Part shown: positions 7,319 to 15,990 of the stretch, piece by piece | How the letters are laid out: every line of letters starts with the position of its first letter | Numbering within the stretch: the first letter of the stretch is position 1 | Assembly (NCBI GenBank): GCA_017450535.1 | Contig: JAFSTK010000113.1 | Coordinates: forward strand, 1-36,720 | Reading direction: 5' to 3' | Source: Treponema sp. | GTDB taxonomy: Bacteria; Spirochaetota; Spirochaetia; Treponematales; Treponemataceae | DNA length: 36,720 nt | The notes under the pieces: model-generated | The model's input: the letters and a program-made list of their open reading frames with translations, nothing else | The model's database searches: none | Told to the model about the DNA's origin: nothing | Program-made: the position numbers and the translations under genes

Positions 7319-9586
7319 ATGGCGTTTTTTGCGAATCGCAGGCTCGATTCCTCTAAAGCGAAATTTTTCTCTACGTTGACGGTCGGCTAGCTGATTATGG
7401 CGCTCGTGTTTTTGCTTACGAACACGGTTATGAATCGTGCGCTTCATCGTGCAGAATCGCAATATATTGACAATTGTTCACTTGTGCTTGAAGGCTATTC
7501 GGGTGCAATCTACTATTATTTTGAAAATTATCATACTTCGCTGTCTTCTATATATAATGAGCCGTTGTTCGCTGCTGGAGATAATAAGGCTATCCAAAAA
7601 TGGCTCATCGACAATGTATCTTTTATTCACGAAGATTTTTGCACGACTTTTTATATTGATATGGCTACGATGACCGGCTATTTTTCACAAGGCAGCGTGC
7701 TTGACCTTACAGGCCGTGATTACATTTCTCCCGACAATTTTGCAGAGGGAAATTATTTTGTGAGCGATTTGGTGAACTCTCCCTATGCTGACTATCCCGT
7801 GTTCATTATTGAAGAGCCATTTTATAACGAAAAAAATGAAATCAAAGGCATATTGTGTGCTGCCATTTTACTCGACCGTCTGGAAAAAATCGCGAAGACC
7901 ATAATCATCGGTGACCATACCACTGTCACCATTGCAGACAAAAAGGGAAAGCTGATGGTTCATCCTGACGCTTCATATGTCGGAAAGGTCTTTGTGCCAA
8001 AGTCAGAAAAATATCGCACTACGACTTCAATTGTTACGGCAAAGGAAGGTAACGGTGTTGTAGAGACGGAAAACTATCTGGGTGAGCCGATTGATTTGTT
8101 CTATTCGCGCATCAAAAATTCTGGTTGGACACTAGGTGTCAGTTTTCCAAAAAAATATCTTCATGCCGTATATCGTCAGCAAAACAGCACGAAAATTAAA
8201 CTTGTCATCATTGCGCTCGCCGCACTTTTATTGCTGTTGTTTGTTGAGTCGGCAATTATGGACTATTTCTACAACAATCATCTTATCGACATCGTGTATG
8301 ACCCATTTACGGGCTTGTGGACGCGCCAGCATTTTGAATCTGTTGCGACAAAACTTATGCAGCGCAATCCCAAGGCAAAATTCATGCTTGTTGAGTCCGA
8401 TATCCGTGGCTTTAAATTCATCAACCAAAACTACGGTGAAGAAGAAGCGGACAAGATGATTAACTTTTATGCCTCGCTGATAAAAGAAATTTCTAAGAGA
8501 AATCATGGTATTGTCGCACACGGCTATGCTGACCATTTCTATTCGCTCATAAAAATCACTGATGTTTCAAATGCGATGACTCTTTTCAAAAAAGAGATGG
8601 ATAATCTTTCAGAAAAAGTCAAACAATATGATATTCCGTTTTTCCCAAAATTTGGTATTACGTTCTTTCGGCAAGGCAATAAACGCGAGGTAACGGTAAA
8701 AGAACTTATCGGACAGGCTTCTTTTGCAAAAAGCACGATAAAGGATAATATGCTTGTTTCGTATGCTATCTACAATTCGCGTTTGTTGGAAAAAATCAAT
8801 GAGGAGCATTACATTGAGCGCACCATGGAAAATGCGCTGAAAAACGAAGAGTTCTTTGTGATGTACCAGCCAAAAATCAGTCTTGCCAACGATTTGATTG
8901 TTGGTGCGGAAGCATTGGTTCGTTGGAAAACACCAGAGCTAGGCTTACTTACGCCGGACAAATTTATTCCGCTTTTTGAGCGCAACGGTTTTATCATCAA
9001 ACTTGATTTCTATGTGTACGACAAGGTGTTTAAGTTTTTGGACGAGCAGATTAAGGCTGGAAAACCGGTCGTGCCAATTTCAGTCAATATGAGCCGTAAT
9101 CACAACAAGCCTGAAAAATTCATGCATGAGTTTATGGCGTTGTTCAACAAATACAATATTCCGCCGCATCTTGTGCAAGTGGAGATTTTGGAGAGGTCCG
9201 TTATGGACAGCAATACGCTCTGTGAGATTACCAACCGCCTGCATGAAAAAGGCTTTACCGTTGCCATGGATGATTTTGGAAGCGGCGAGTCATCGCTTAA
9301 TATGCTCACAAAAGTTCCTGTTGACGTGCTCAAATTTGACCGTGAATTTTTGCTTTCATCAACGAACGAGCAGGGTGATATGGACGAAAAATCAGCGAAG
9401 TTTATACAGAGCCTTTTGGATTTGAGCAAACATTTGGACAAACAAACAGTCTTTGAAGGTGTTGAGACTCGCGCCCAGAGAGACTTTTTGCGCGCAAGTT
9501 CTTGCGACCAAGTACAAGGCTATTTCTATTCAAAACCGCTCAATGAGCAAGATTTTATTGTTTTTACGCAGGAATATATCGCATAA
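7319..9586 (+). CDS. Cache-GGDEF(degenerate)-EAL phosphodiesterase, interrupted by amber codon
   Basis: Probable c-di-GMP phosphodiesterase and sensor. From ATG 7319 the frame runs 23 codons to TAG (7388-7390), then is open in the same frame to 9586; the next Met is at 7397, giving 729 residues. The hydrophobic run broken by TAG looks like the first membrane helix. Residues about 30-255 (from Met 7397) form an extracytoplasmic Cache-like sensor, about 266-288 a second helix. The GGDEF signature is degraded to GYADHF (about 376). The EAL domain looks competent: EAL at about 505, SVNMSR, EILE, DDFGSGESSL, LKFD, EGVET and QGYFYSKPL. Without residues upstream of the TAG the first helix would be only about 11 residues long. 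Possible states: nonsense mutant, readthrough, termination-reinitiation (6 nt gap), or sequencing error. Confidence 0.8.
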
Positions 9587-9598
9587 GCTAAAATAATA

Positions 9599-9620
9599 CA
9601 GGCGGCACGAATGCCGCCTG
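9599..9620 (-). terminator. Intrinsic terminator of the leuCD operon
   Basis: A perfect 9-bp stem CAGGCGGCA/TGCCGCCTG with a four-base loop (TTCG on the minus strand), followed on the minus strand by TATTATTTTA. It lies 66 bp past the leuD stop and 13 bp past the opposing EAL gene's stop, so it may serve both directions, though the T-rich tail is on the leu side. Confidence 0.7.
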
Positions 9621-9661
9621 CAAAGCCGAACGAGCTTGCAACGCAAACTCGCTGGAGTTCA

Positions 9662-9680
9662 AAATCACACGACGTGATTT
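9662..9680. repeat. Small perfect hairpin after leuD
   Basis: AAATCAC-ACGAC-GTGATTT, a 7-bp perfect inverted repeat 5 bp from the leuD stop. Together with imperfect hairpins at about 9632-9660 and the terminator it forms a run of four short hairpins; it may protect the 3' end or be an extragenic palindromic element. Confidence 0.45.
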
Positions 9681-9685
9681 AGAAA

Positions 9686-10219
9686 TTAATATTTCTTTTC
9701 TGCAAAGCCGACCCAGCCTTCATCCTCAATCAAAGCTTTTTCAAAGCCGTCGAGTTTGAACGGATAGCTCTTAGAAAGTGAGCCTGCAATCAGCTTGACT
9801 TTCCATGTGCCGTCATCGCTCTGTTTGATGATACATTCGGTGTCTTTATCAGCAAAAGTACGGAACATGTCATCAATATCTTTCTTTGACATATCAATAG
9901 CAAGCAAACCACAGTTGTACATGTTCTGGCGGAAAATACGTGCAAAGTTCTCCGCAATCACGCAGTAAATACCGTTTACTTCCAAAGCCCACGGCGCATG
10001 TTCACGGCTTGAGCCACAACCAAAATTTTCCCTCGTGATGATGACTTTCTTGTTCAGAATGTCGGTCTTGGGATTAAAGCCGTCCAGCTTCAAATCTTCA
10101 AGCAGATACGGTTTGAGTGCCTGTTTGGAAATTTCCGTCAGGTACTTTGCTGGAATAATCTCATCAGTGTTGATGTCTGAGCGATCCAAGAAAAGTACAT
10201 TTCCACCAAAAGTTTTCAT
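9686..10219 (-). CDS. leuD: 3-isopropylmalate dehydratase small subunit
   Basis: Small subunit of the isopropylmalate isomerase, which converts 2-isopropylmalate to 3-isopropylmalate in leucine synthesis. It has 177 residues, typical of the short LeuD paired with the aconitase-like LeuC of archaeal type. The family signature NFGCGSSREHAPWA is at 65-78 and the N-terminal DINTDEIIPAKY at 15-26. ATG is preceded by AAGGAG, and the gene begins 14 nt after the leuC stop, so the two subunits are translated from one mRNA. Homoaconitase or a related dehydratase is a possible alternative for this subfamily. Confidence 0.9.
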   Translation of the reverse strand: MKTFGGNVLFLDRSDINTDEIIPAKYLTEISKQALKPYLLEDLKLDGFNPKTDILNKKVIITRENFGCGSSREHAPWALEVNGIYCVIAENFARIFRQNMYNCGLLAIDMSKKDIDDMFRTFADKDTECIIKQSDDGTWKVKLIAGSLSKSYPFKLDGFEKALIEDEGWVGFAEKKY

Positions 10220-10233
10220 CTCTAACTCCTTTT

Positions 10234-11520
10234 TTAGCCTTTGTAGAGCGATGAATTTGTTATTGTTCCTGCAATTGCCGTAGCAGCTGCAGTGGCGGGG
10301 CTCATCAAGTGAACCATACCGCCTTTGCCCATTCTTCCGTTAAAGTTGCGGTTTGTCGTAGACGCACATACTTCGCCCGCCGCCAATACACCGTTTGACA
10401 TGCCAAGACATGCGCCACAGGTCGGATTGGTTACGCAGAAGCCCGCATCCATAAAGATTGAAATCAAACCTTCATCAAGAGCCATCTTGTAGATTTTCGG
10501 CGTGGCAGGGCTTACGATGCCGCGGACGCCTTCCGCAAGATGATGACCTTTGAGTATGCTTGCCGCAACGCGCAAGTCGCTGATTCTGCCGTTGGTACAA
10601 GAACCAATGTAAATTTGATTGACTTTTGTGCCAGCCATCTCAGAAACCTTTTTGATTTGGTCGGGTTTATAGCCAACTGTACAAATCGGCTCAAGGTCGC
10701 TCAAGTCAAGGGTGATTACTTTTTCGTAGGTTGCATCGTCATCGTCCTTCCATTTTGCGTAGTCGGCGAGGGCGGCTTCCTTTGTTTTGTATTCGTCTTT
10801 AATGAATTCCCACAAATAGTCAACAGTCTTTTCATCGGGGAAACAAATGCCGCTTGTGCCACCGGCTTCAACTGCCATGTTGCAGAGCGTCATGCGTTCT
10901 TCCATGTTGAAATTGTCTACGACAGGACCAGTGAATTCAACGACGCAGTTTGTCGCACCGTTCACACCGATTTTTCCAATCAAGAACAGAATGACATCTT
11001 TTGCGTACACGCCTTCTTTGAGTTTTCCGTTCAACACGAATTTAATTGATTTTGGCTCGCGGAATGAGCAGACACCCTTTAAGATGCCTACTTCAAGGTC
11101 TGTCGTTCCTACGCCTGCGGCAAATGCACCGAATGCGCCGTGCGTACATGTGTGGCTGTCGCCCATGATTATGGTGTAGCCCGGTCTGACAAAGCCTTTT
11201 TCAGGGAAAATTGCATGGCAAACGCCATTTGAGCCGATGTCAAAAAAGTCCTTAATGTTGTTGCGGTGAGCCCAGTCGCGCAAAATTTTTCCCTGTTCAG
11301 CGGTTTTGCTGTCTTTTGCAGGTGTTACGTGGTCGATGACCGCCTTAATCTTTGTGGGGTCAAACACCTTGTCTTTGTTGCGGTCAATCAAATCGTTAAT
11401 CGCAACCGGTGTGGTAATCTCATGGCAGAACACGCGGTCAAGTTTAAGAACATAGGTTCCTTCATAAGGTGAATCTACCAGATGTGCGTCAAAAATCTTC
11501 TGTGCAATCGTTTTTCCCAT
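10234..11520 (-). CDS. leuC: 3-isopropylmalate dehydratase large subunit
   Basis: Aconitase-fold catalytic subunit of isopropylmalate isomerase. The protein has 428 residues. The three cysteine ligands of the catalytic [4Fe-4S] cluster are visible: C308 in GSCTNGR, and C368 and C371 in PTCGACLG. Other family motifs are DHVTPAK (about 63-69), GDSHTCTHGAFGAFAAGVG and NRNFNGRMG. The start has GGAG 6 nt upstream. The upstream region (11521-11590) is AT-rich with a minus-strand TTGACA at 11585-11590, but a good -10 at the right distance is not evident (TAAACT, 17 bp). No leader peptide or T-box was recognised. leuA and leuB are not in the window. Confidence 0.92.
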   Translation of the reverse strand: MGKTIAQKIFDAHLVDSPYEGTYVLKLDRVFCHEITTPVAINDLIDRNKDKVFDPTKIKAVIDHVTPAKDSKTAEQGKILRDWAHRNNIKDFFDIGSNGVCHAIFPEKGFVRPGYTIIMGDSHTCTHGAFGAFAAGVGTTDLEVGILKGVCSFREPKSIKFVLNGKLKEGVYAKDVILFLIGKIGVNGATNCVVEFTGPVVDNFNMEERMTLCNMAVEAGGTSGICFPDEKTVDYLWEFIKDEYKTKEAALADYAKWKDDDDATYEKVITLDLSDLEPICTVGYKPDQIKKVSEMAGTKVNQIYIGSCTNGRISDLRVAASILKGHHLAEGVRGIVSPATPKIYKMALDEGLISIFMDAGFCVTNPTCGACLGMSNGVLAAGEVCASTTNRNFNGRMGKGGMVHLMSPATAAATAIAGTITNSSLYKG

Positions 11521-11590
11521 TTTTTTCTCCAGATTGATAAAAAGTTTAAAAATACTAAAGTAGTTTAATTATAAGTAAACTTTCTGTCAA

Positions 11591-12541
11591 TCAATTTACA
11601 ACGTTAATTGGCTTTCCGTTCATAAATGCCTTGATATTTTCCTCGGCAATTTTCAAAAGCCGTTCGCGTGTCTCTTTTGGTGCCCATGCGATGTGCGGGG
11701 TAAGCAGGCAGTTCGGTGCCTTATACAGCGGACAATCTGCGCTCATCGGTTCGTTAAGGATGACGTCCGCAGCATAGCCCGCAATTTTTTTGTTTTCCAG
11801 CGCGCTTCTTACCGCTTTTTCATCGACCAGACCTCCACGCGCAGTGTTAATCAAAATTGCCGTGGGTTTCATGAGCGCAAGCGTCTTTTCGTTAATCAGA
11901 TTCGCTGTCTCATCGGTCATTGGAGCGTGCAAGGTGATGTAATTGGACTGTCTGAACAATTCTTCCGTTGTGACAGTCTTTTCACCGCCGGTAAACGATT
12001 TTTCGCTGTGCACATGTACAATCACTTGCATTCCCATTGCATGAGCGATTTTTGCAACTTTTTGTCCGATGTTACCAAAGCCAAAGATTCCCAGCGTTTT
12101 CCCGCTTAGTTCGGTGAGGGGAGAGAGCCAGTAACAAAAGTCAGGGTTCTTTATCCAGCCGCCGGCATGGACAGACTCTGAATGTGCCGCCACTTGATTT
12201 GCAAATGTAAGGATAAATGCAAAAACGTGTTGTGCCACCGCATCCGTGCTGTATGCCGGAATGTTTGTGACGACAATGCCTTTTTCGCGGCAGGCAACGG
12301 TGTCCACAACATTGTAGCCCGTCGCAAGCACACCAATGTATTTGAGATTCGGACATTGCGAGACAATTTCGCGAGTGATTTTTATCTTATTTAAAAAAAT
12401 GATATCTGAGTCTCCGATACGCTCTACCACTTTCTCAGCAGGAGTGCGTTCGTATACGGTGAACTCACCCAATGCCTTAATCGCATCCCAACTAATATCG
12501 CCAGGATTCGCAGCATGGCCATCGAGAACTGTAATTTTCAT
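11591..12541 (-). CDS. D-2-hydroxyacid dehydrogenase (glycerate dehydrogenase-like)
   Basis: NAD(P)-dependent dehydrogenase of the D-2-hydroxyacid family, 316 residues. The Rossmann motif GFGNIG is at 154-159 and the catalytic triad is complete: R235 in INTARGGLVDE, E264 in NEPMS and H283 in LTPHIAWA. Closest in appearance to hydroxypyruvate/glycerate dehydrogenases, but the true substrate cannot be read from sequence. ATG at 12541 is preferred to a Met 24 codons upstream because the family starts with MKITVLDG and GAGAGG lies about 10 nt before it. The stop lies 70 bp before the leuC start; it may or may not share a transcript with leuCD. Confidence 0.85.
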   Translation of the reverse strand: MKITVLDGHAANPGDISWDAIKALGEFTVYERTPAEKVVERIGDSDIIFLNKIKITREIVSQCPNLKYIGVLATGYNVVDTVACREKGIVVTNIPAYSTDAVAQHVFAFILTFANQVAAHSESVHAGGWIKNPDFCYWLSPLTELSGKTLGIFGFGNIGQKVAKIAHAMGMQVIVHVHSEKSFTGGEKTVTTEELFRQSNYITLHAPMTDETANLINEKTLALMKPTAILINTARGGLVDEKAVRSALENKKIAGYAADVILNEPMSADCPLYKAPNCLLTPHIAWAPKETRERLLKIAEENIKAFMNGKPINVVN

Positions 12542-12572
12542 ATGAATAAACCTCTCGTTCTGAACATAAAAA

Positions 12573-12773
12573 TCAGCCCAGAACTTCCACGCCGGTACTG
12601 GAGATAGCGGCATTTATTGCGTCGTCAATTGCGCCTTCAAAATCTACGAGCACTTGAGATTTCGCTGCGGATGCAGTACAGGAGGTGACACCCGCCACAG
12701 CGCTTACCGCAGATTGTACTTTCCCCGCTGTATCATCGTCAAACATACCGACAACATAAATCTTCTTTTGCAT
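12573..12773 (-). CDS. Small HMA-fold-like protein lacking the metal-binding CxxC
   Basis: A 66-residue protein with the beta-alpha-beta-beta-alpha-beta pattern of heavy-metal-associated domains: KIYVVGM, a helix with VQSAVSAVAGV, a strand ending LVDFEG and a helix with AINAAISSTGVEV. In metal-binding members the GM is followed by CxxC; here the segment reads GMFDDDTAGKV, so both cysteines are absent. The only cysteine is in VTSCTAS. It cannot bind copper in the usual way and may be a regulatory or protein-binding relic. AAGGAG lies about 13 nt upstream. It sits between rlmN and the dehydrogenase on the same strand. Confidence 0.65.
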   Translation of the reverse strand: MQKKIYVVGMFDDDTAGKVQSAVSAVAGVTSCTASAAKSQVLVDFEGAIDDAINAAISSTGVEVLG

Positions 12774-12808
12774 TTCTAGAGTGCTCCTTGGAATTTATTC
12801 TTTTCTAA

Positions 12809-13867
12809 TTATAAACCCTGTTCGCTGATTTTGCAACCAGAAATAGTATCTGCGAGCGTTTTTCCTAGTTGTCCGCAGGCTCCTCCGATTTCTCGGCCGC
12901 GTCGTGTGCGTAATGTGACGTTCAAACCCGCTTTTTCAAGTTTTCCGACAAAATGTTTGCATTCTGTGGCGGTCGGCTCCTCAAAAGATAAGGTTTCAAC
13001 GGGATTCCAGGGAATTAAATTGATGTTCACATCGATGCCACGGGCAAAGCGAATCATATTCTGCGCGCTCTCATCGCTTGTGTTGGTGTTATGGAGTAGT
13101 GCGGCTTCCAATGTGACACGCCGACCTGTTTTCTTTGCGTAGTAGTCGATGGCTTTCCGAAGCTCTTCCAGCGGATTAGTTCTTCCAATTGGCATAATTT
13201 CTTCGCGCAGGGCGGGGTCGGCGGTGGTGAGAGAGACGGCGAGACGGATGAGAGGTCCGTTGTCTGCCAAGTCATAAATTCCTTTGATAACGCCTGAGGT
13301 TGAAAGCGTAATGCGCCGCGCAGAGAGACCACGACCTTCTTTGTGAGTGAGTATCGCAATTGCTTTACGTACGGCCGCGAGATTCATCATCGGCTCGCCC
13401 ATTCCCATAAAGACTATGTTATCGAGTTTGCCCGCATGTTTTTCCAAATGTAAAAATTGCTCGGTGATTTCTGCAGGGGTAAGATTTCGTGCAAAGCCCA
13501 AATGTCCAGTCTGACAGAACGCGCAATTCATCGCGCATCCAACTTGGCAGGACACACATGCAGTTTTGCGTCCTTCGCGGTCAGTCAGCAATACCGTTTC
13601 TACCGCAAGAGAATCGGTGAGCGCAATCTGCAATTTAATTGTGCCGTCGCTGTCGGTGAGCACTTTGCTTACGGTTGTTGAGCGGAGCGTTGCTTTTTGT
13701 GAAAGTTCAGCGCGGAGAGCAGCGGGAAGATTGGTCATCTCGTCAAAGGATTCCGCGCCTTTTCCTATCCACGCAAAAATTTGTTTGCCACGAAACGCAG
13801 GACTAATTTCCAGCTGTTCCGCAATTTCTGAGGCAAGTAAACCTGTAAGCGCGATTTTTTCTGCCAT
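12809..13867 (-). CDS. rlmN: 23S rRNA (adenine2503-C2)-methyltransferase RlmN
   Basis: Radical SAM methyltransferase that modifies A2503 of 23S rRNA (and, in some species, tRNA A37). It has 352 residues. The SAM cluster motif is C111, C115, C118 (GCAMNCAFC) and the methyl-carrying cysteine is C331 in GGACGQL. MGMGEPMMN and RRITLSTSG are typical RlmN/Cfr motifs; the N-terminal FRGKQIFAWI supports RlmN rather than Cfr. It starts 5 nt after the TPR gene stop and is probably in the same transcript. Confidence 0.93.
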   Translation of the reverse strand: MAEKIALTGLLASEIAEQLEISPAFRGKQIFAWIGKGAESFDEMTNLPAALRAELSQKATLRSTTVSKVLTDSDGTIKLQIALTDSLAVETVLLTDREGRKTACVSCQVGCAMNCAFCQTGHLGFARNLTPAEITEQFLHLEKHAGKLDNIVFMGMGEPMMNLAAVRKAIAILTHKEGRGLSARRITLSTSGVIKGIYDLADNGPLIRLAVSLTTADPALREEIMPIGRTNPLEELRKAIDYYAKKTGRRVTLEAALLHNTNTSDESAQNMIRFARGIDVNINLIPWNPVETLSFEEPTATECKHFVGKLEKAGLNVTLRTRRGREIGGACGQLGKTLADTISGCKISEQGL

Positions 13868-13872
13868 GTACG

Positions 13873-15009
13873 TTATGCCAGTTTTTCCAGCATTTCGTTA
13901 ATAGCCTGGCTACGGATGCCAAATCGTTGGAAATCTCGCAATGTTTCTATGGCTTTTGGTTTTTGGTTCATTTTTACGTAGCAGTCAGCGAGATCAATGT
14001 ACAGGCGGTAGTTTTTCTGGTCATCGCGGATGAGGGCAGAGAGACGTTCAATCGCTTCCTCATATTTTCCTTCGCCTTTGCAAATTAATGCCAGACCAAG
14101 AGCCGCATAGATGTCAAAGTCAATGTCCATGGCTTTGTTATAATATTCGGCGGCAGTTTTGTAATCACCAGTGTTGCGGTATGCGTCGCCTGCGCGAGTC
14201 AGAATGACTTTGTTTTTGGGATCCATCTCCAGAATCTTGTTCCAATATTCTACGGAGCGGTACTGCTGGTTCATGCCACGGAAACAGTCTGCGAGACCAA
14301 ACAGCGCGTAAAAGTTTTTTGGGTCCATTGAAAGCGCGCGTTCAAAATAATACACGCCTTTATCAAAAGTCTTGAGCTTACGGTGACAGTTTCCGATTGA
14401 AGTAAGTACGCGGATATCCACTGCTTTTTCGTTCAACTCCAGCATTTTTGTCCAGTAGTACAATGCGTCTTTGTATTCTTTGAAATCGTAGTGCAAATGT
14501 CCCAAGCCGATGAGCGCATACGCATTAGTTCCTTCCATGTCGAGCACTTTAAGATACAAATCTTTTGATTTTTTAAAGTCGCGGATTTTGCGGTATGCGT
14601 CTGCAACACGGGTAAGCACGGTGATGTTGCGGTCATCGTGAACAAGGTATTGCTCCCAGATGTCGATTGCCTTGCTGAATTGATTAAGCGCCTTGTAGCA
14701 GTCTGCAAGACCGAACAGCGCGTAATTATTGCTCGGATGGAATGAGAGGCACTTTGAGTAGTAGTTTATTGCTTCACGGAAACGATTCTGTTTACGTTCG
14801 CTGTCTCCAAGACCAACAAGGGCATAATTGTTGTTTTGCTCCAGTTCGAGAATTTTATTGAAAGCGTCTTTTGCTTCTTGAATACGGTTTTCCTTTAAAA
14901 ACTGATATCCTTGTTTCGAGTAATCAGAAATTTCGTTTGATAATTTTTCATTGCCATCTGCCATCAATTCTGGTTGTGGAAAGTCAATTTCCTTTAATTC
15001 ATCACTCAT
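13873..15009 (-). CDS. TPR protein with a two-repeat superunit
   Basis: A 378-residue protein built almost wholly from tetratricopeptide repeats (about 10, residues 30-375), with no signal peptide or membrane helix, so probably a cytoplasmic scaffold. The repeats alternate: one type opens with YALxGLAD, the next with LTRxxDAYR or LTSxGNCHR, forming a superunit of about 68 residues repeated at least three times. This implies duplication of a two-repeat unit. GGAGAGG precedes ATG. It follows a 113-residue gene with a TPR-like helix pattern by 23 nt and precedes rlmN by 5 nt. Partner proteins are unknown. Confidence 0.8.
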   Translation of the reverse strand: MSDELKEIDFPQPELMADGNEKLSNEISDYSKQGYQFLKENRIQEAKDAFNKILELEQNNNYALVGLGDSERKQNRFREAINYYSKCLSFHPSNNYALFGLADCYKALNQFSKAIDIWEQYLVHDDRNITVLTRVADAYRKIRDFKKSKDLYLKVLDMEGTNAYALIGLGHLHYDFKEYKDALYYWTKMLELNEKAVDIRVLTSIGNCHRKLKTFDKGVYYFERALSMDPKNFYALFGLADCFRGMNQQYRSVEYWNKILEMDPKNKVILTRAGDAYRNTGDYKTAAEYYNKAMDIDFDIYAALGLALICKGEGKYEEAIERLSALIRDDQKNYRLYIDLADCYVKMNQKPKAIETLRDFQRFGIRSQAINEMLEKLA

Positions 15010-15032
15010 TTTTTACCTCTCCAAGGTTTTTG

Positions 15033-15374
15033 TCATTCTTTCAGAAGAAGTGAAACGATTTTTGATAGTTTATCAATCATCGGCTCAGTCTTTCTGGAGT
15101 TATTTGCTAAAAGATAAAATTTTAACGCTGTCAGTGGTTCGTTTTTTTTACTGTAGATATCACCGATACGGGTCAGCCCATCTGAATAACCGGTTGTAAT
15201 GAAAATTCTACATGCTTCATCGATTTTCCCTTCGTTAAAAAGCGTGTTTCCTTTTCGGTTTAAGACGGCTTTCTGCTCTGAGCTTAATACTCCAATTGGC
15301 TTATCAGTTACCTTTATGAATCCGTTTGGGATTTCATGTTCTTGCACCACTTTTTTGAATACATCAGCATTCAC
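15033..15374 (-). CDS. Small TPR-like helical protein
   Basis: A 113-residue protein that I do not recognise as a named family. After a variable N-terminus, residues about 50-110 resemble one and a half TPR units: an ALNRKGNTLFNEGKIDEACRIF-like helix pair followed by GDIYSKKNEPLTALKFYLLA. It is immediately upstream of the larger TPR gene (23 nt) and shares its promoter, so the two may form a complex. The predicted protein is soluble. The start has AAGG about 8 nt upstream. Confidence 0.6.
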   Translation of the reverse strand: MNADVFKKVVQEHEIPNGFIKVTDKPIGVLSSEQKAVLNRKGNTLFNEGKIDEACRIFITTGYSDGLTRIGDIYSKKNEPLTALKFYLLANNSRKTEPMIDKLSKIVSLLLKE

Positions 15375-15396
15375 TTTTTTACCTTATTTTAAGTTT

Positions 15397-15410
15397 GTAA
15401 AATATTTTAC
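15397..15410. promoter_or_regulatory. Perfect 14-bp palindrome over the TPR operon -10 region
   Basis: GTAAAATATTTTAC is a perfect dyad covering the minus-strand TAAAAT -10 box. It could be an operator, but an AT-rich palindrome of this length can arise by chance. Confidence 0.4.
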
Positions 15411-15431
15411 CATAGTTTTTTGAATTGTCAA
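15404..15431 (-). promoter_or_regulatory. Promoter of the TPR operon
   Basis: Minus-strand TTGACA (plus 15426-15431), 16 bp, TAAAAT (plus 15404-15409). It drives the 113-residue gene, the TPR gene and probably rlmN. Confidence 0.6.
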
Positions 15432-15447
15432 GTGAGAAAACGATGGT

Positions 15448-15990
15448 TTATTTCTTTTTATAGAAGTTTACGATTGAACGGCCGTATACACGTTTGTCGC
15501 AGAGCGTCAAGTTACCGATTTCATCTGGCAAAGCATCTTCTTCCGGATAATGAATCAATACGGTGCCCCCGTCGTTCAGCAGATTGCGTTTGTCTACGGT
15601 TTTGAGCAAGTCCAGACGGAATTTATACGGAAAGGGCGGGTCAAAAAAGATGTAATCAAAAGTATCTTTGCAACGCTTTAAGAACAGTTCTGTCGCCATA
15701 AAATGACAGCCGATTTTTACGCCCAGTTCTTTTTCAGTTATAGAGACATTGTTTAAGATTGTACTGACTTTTATTTTGTCTTTTTCGCAGAGCTGTACTT
15801 GTGTCGCTCCTCTTGAAACGGCTTCAATGGCAACAGTACCGCTTCCAGAAAACATGTCCAGCCAGCTTTTTCCGCTTAAATCTCCCAAAATGGCAAAAAC
15901 CGACTCACGCATTCTGTCCATAGCGGGGCGGATAACTCCGTCTGGACATTTGATGATTCTTCCTGTCAGTGCGCCGCCAGTAATTCTCAT
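15448..15990 (-). CDS. rsmD: 16S rRNA (guanine966-N2)-methyltransferase RsmD
   Basis: SAM-dependent methyltransferase of the RsmD family (180 residues). MRITGGALTGRIIKCP at the N-terminus, the SAM motif LDMFSGSGTVAIEA at about 44-57 and the catalytic DPPF at 117-120 are all family hallmarks. It starts within the ankyrin gene stop (4-nt ATGA overlap at 15987-15990), so the two are translationally coupled. Some RsmD-like proteins act on other RNA positions, so site specificity is by family. Confidence 0.88.
   Translation of the reverse strand: MRITGGALTGRIIKCPDGVIRPAMDRMRESVFAILGDLSGKSWLDMFSGSGTVAIEAVSRGATQVQLCEKDKIKVSTILNNVSITEKELGVKIGCHFMATELFLKRCKDTFDYIFFDPPFPYKFRLDLLKTVDKRNLLNDGGTVLIHYPEEDALPDEIGNLTLCDKRVYGRSIVNFYKKK

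Noticed and set aside
7388-7390. TAG as a pyrrolysine codon
   Set aside because: No pyl genes or Pyl insertion context are visible, the position is in a membrane helix where no catalytic residue is expected, and all other genes here end normally.
9599-9685. CRISPR-like repeats between the EAL gene and leuD
   Set aside because: The four hairpins differ in sequence and length, with no repeated unit and spacers; they fit terminator and extragenic palindrome better.
10540-11049. 169-codon plus-strand frame inside leuC
   Set aside because: It is antisense to clearly coding leuC; composition is that of a shadow frame.
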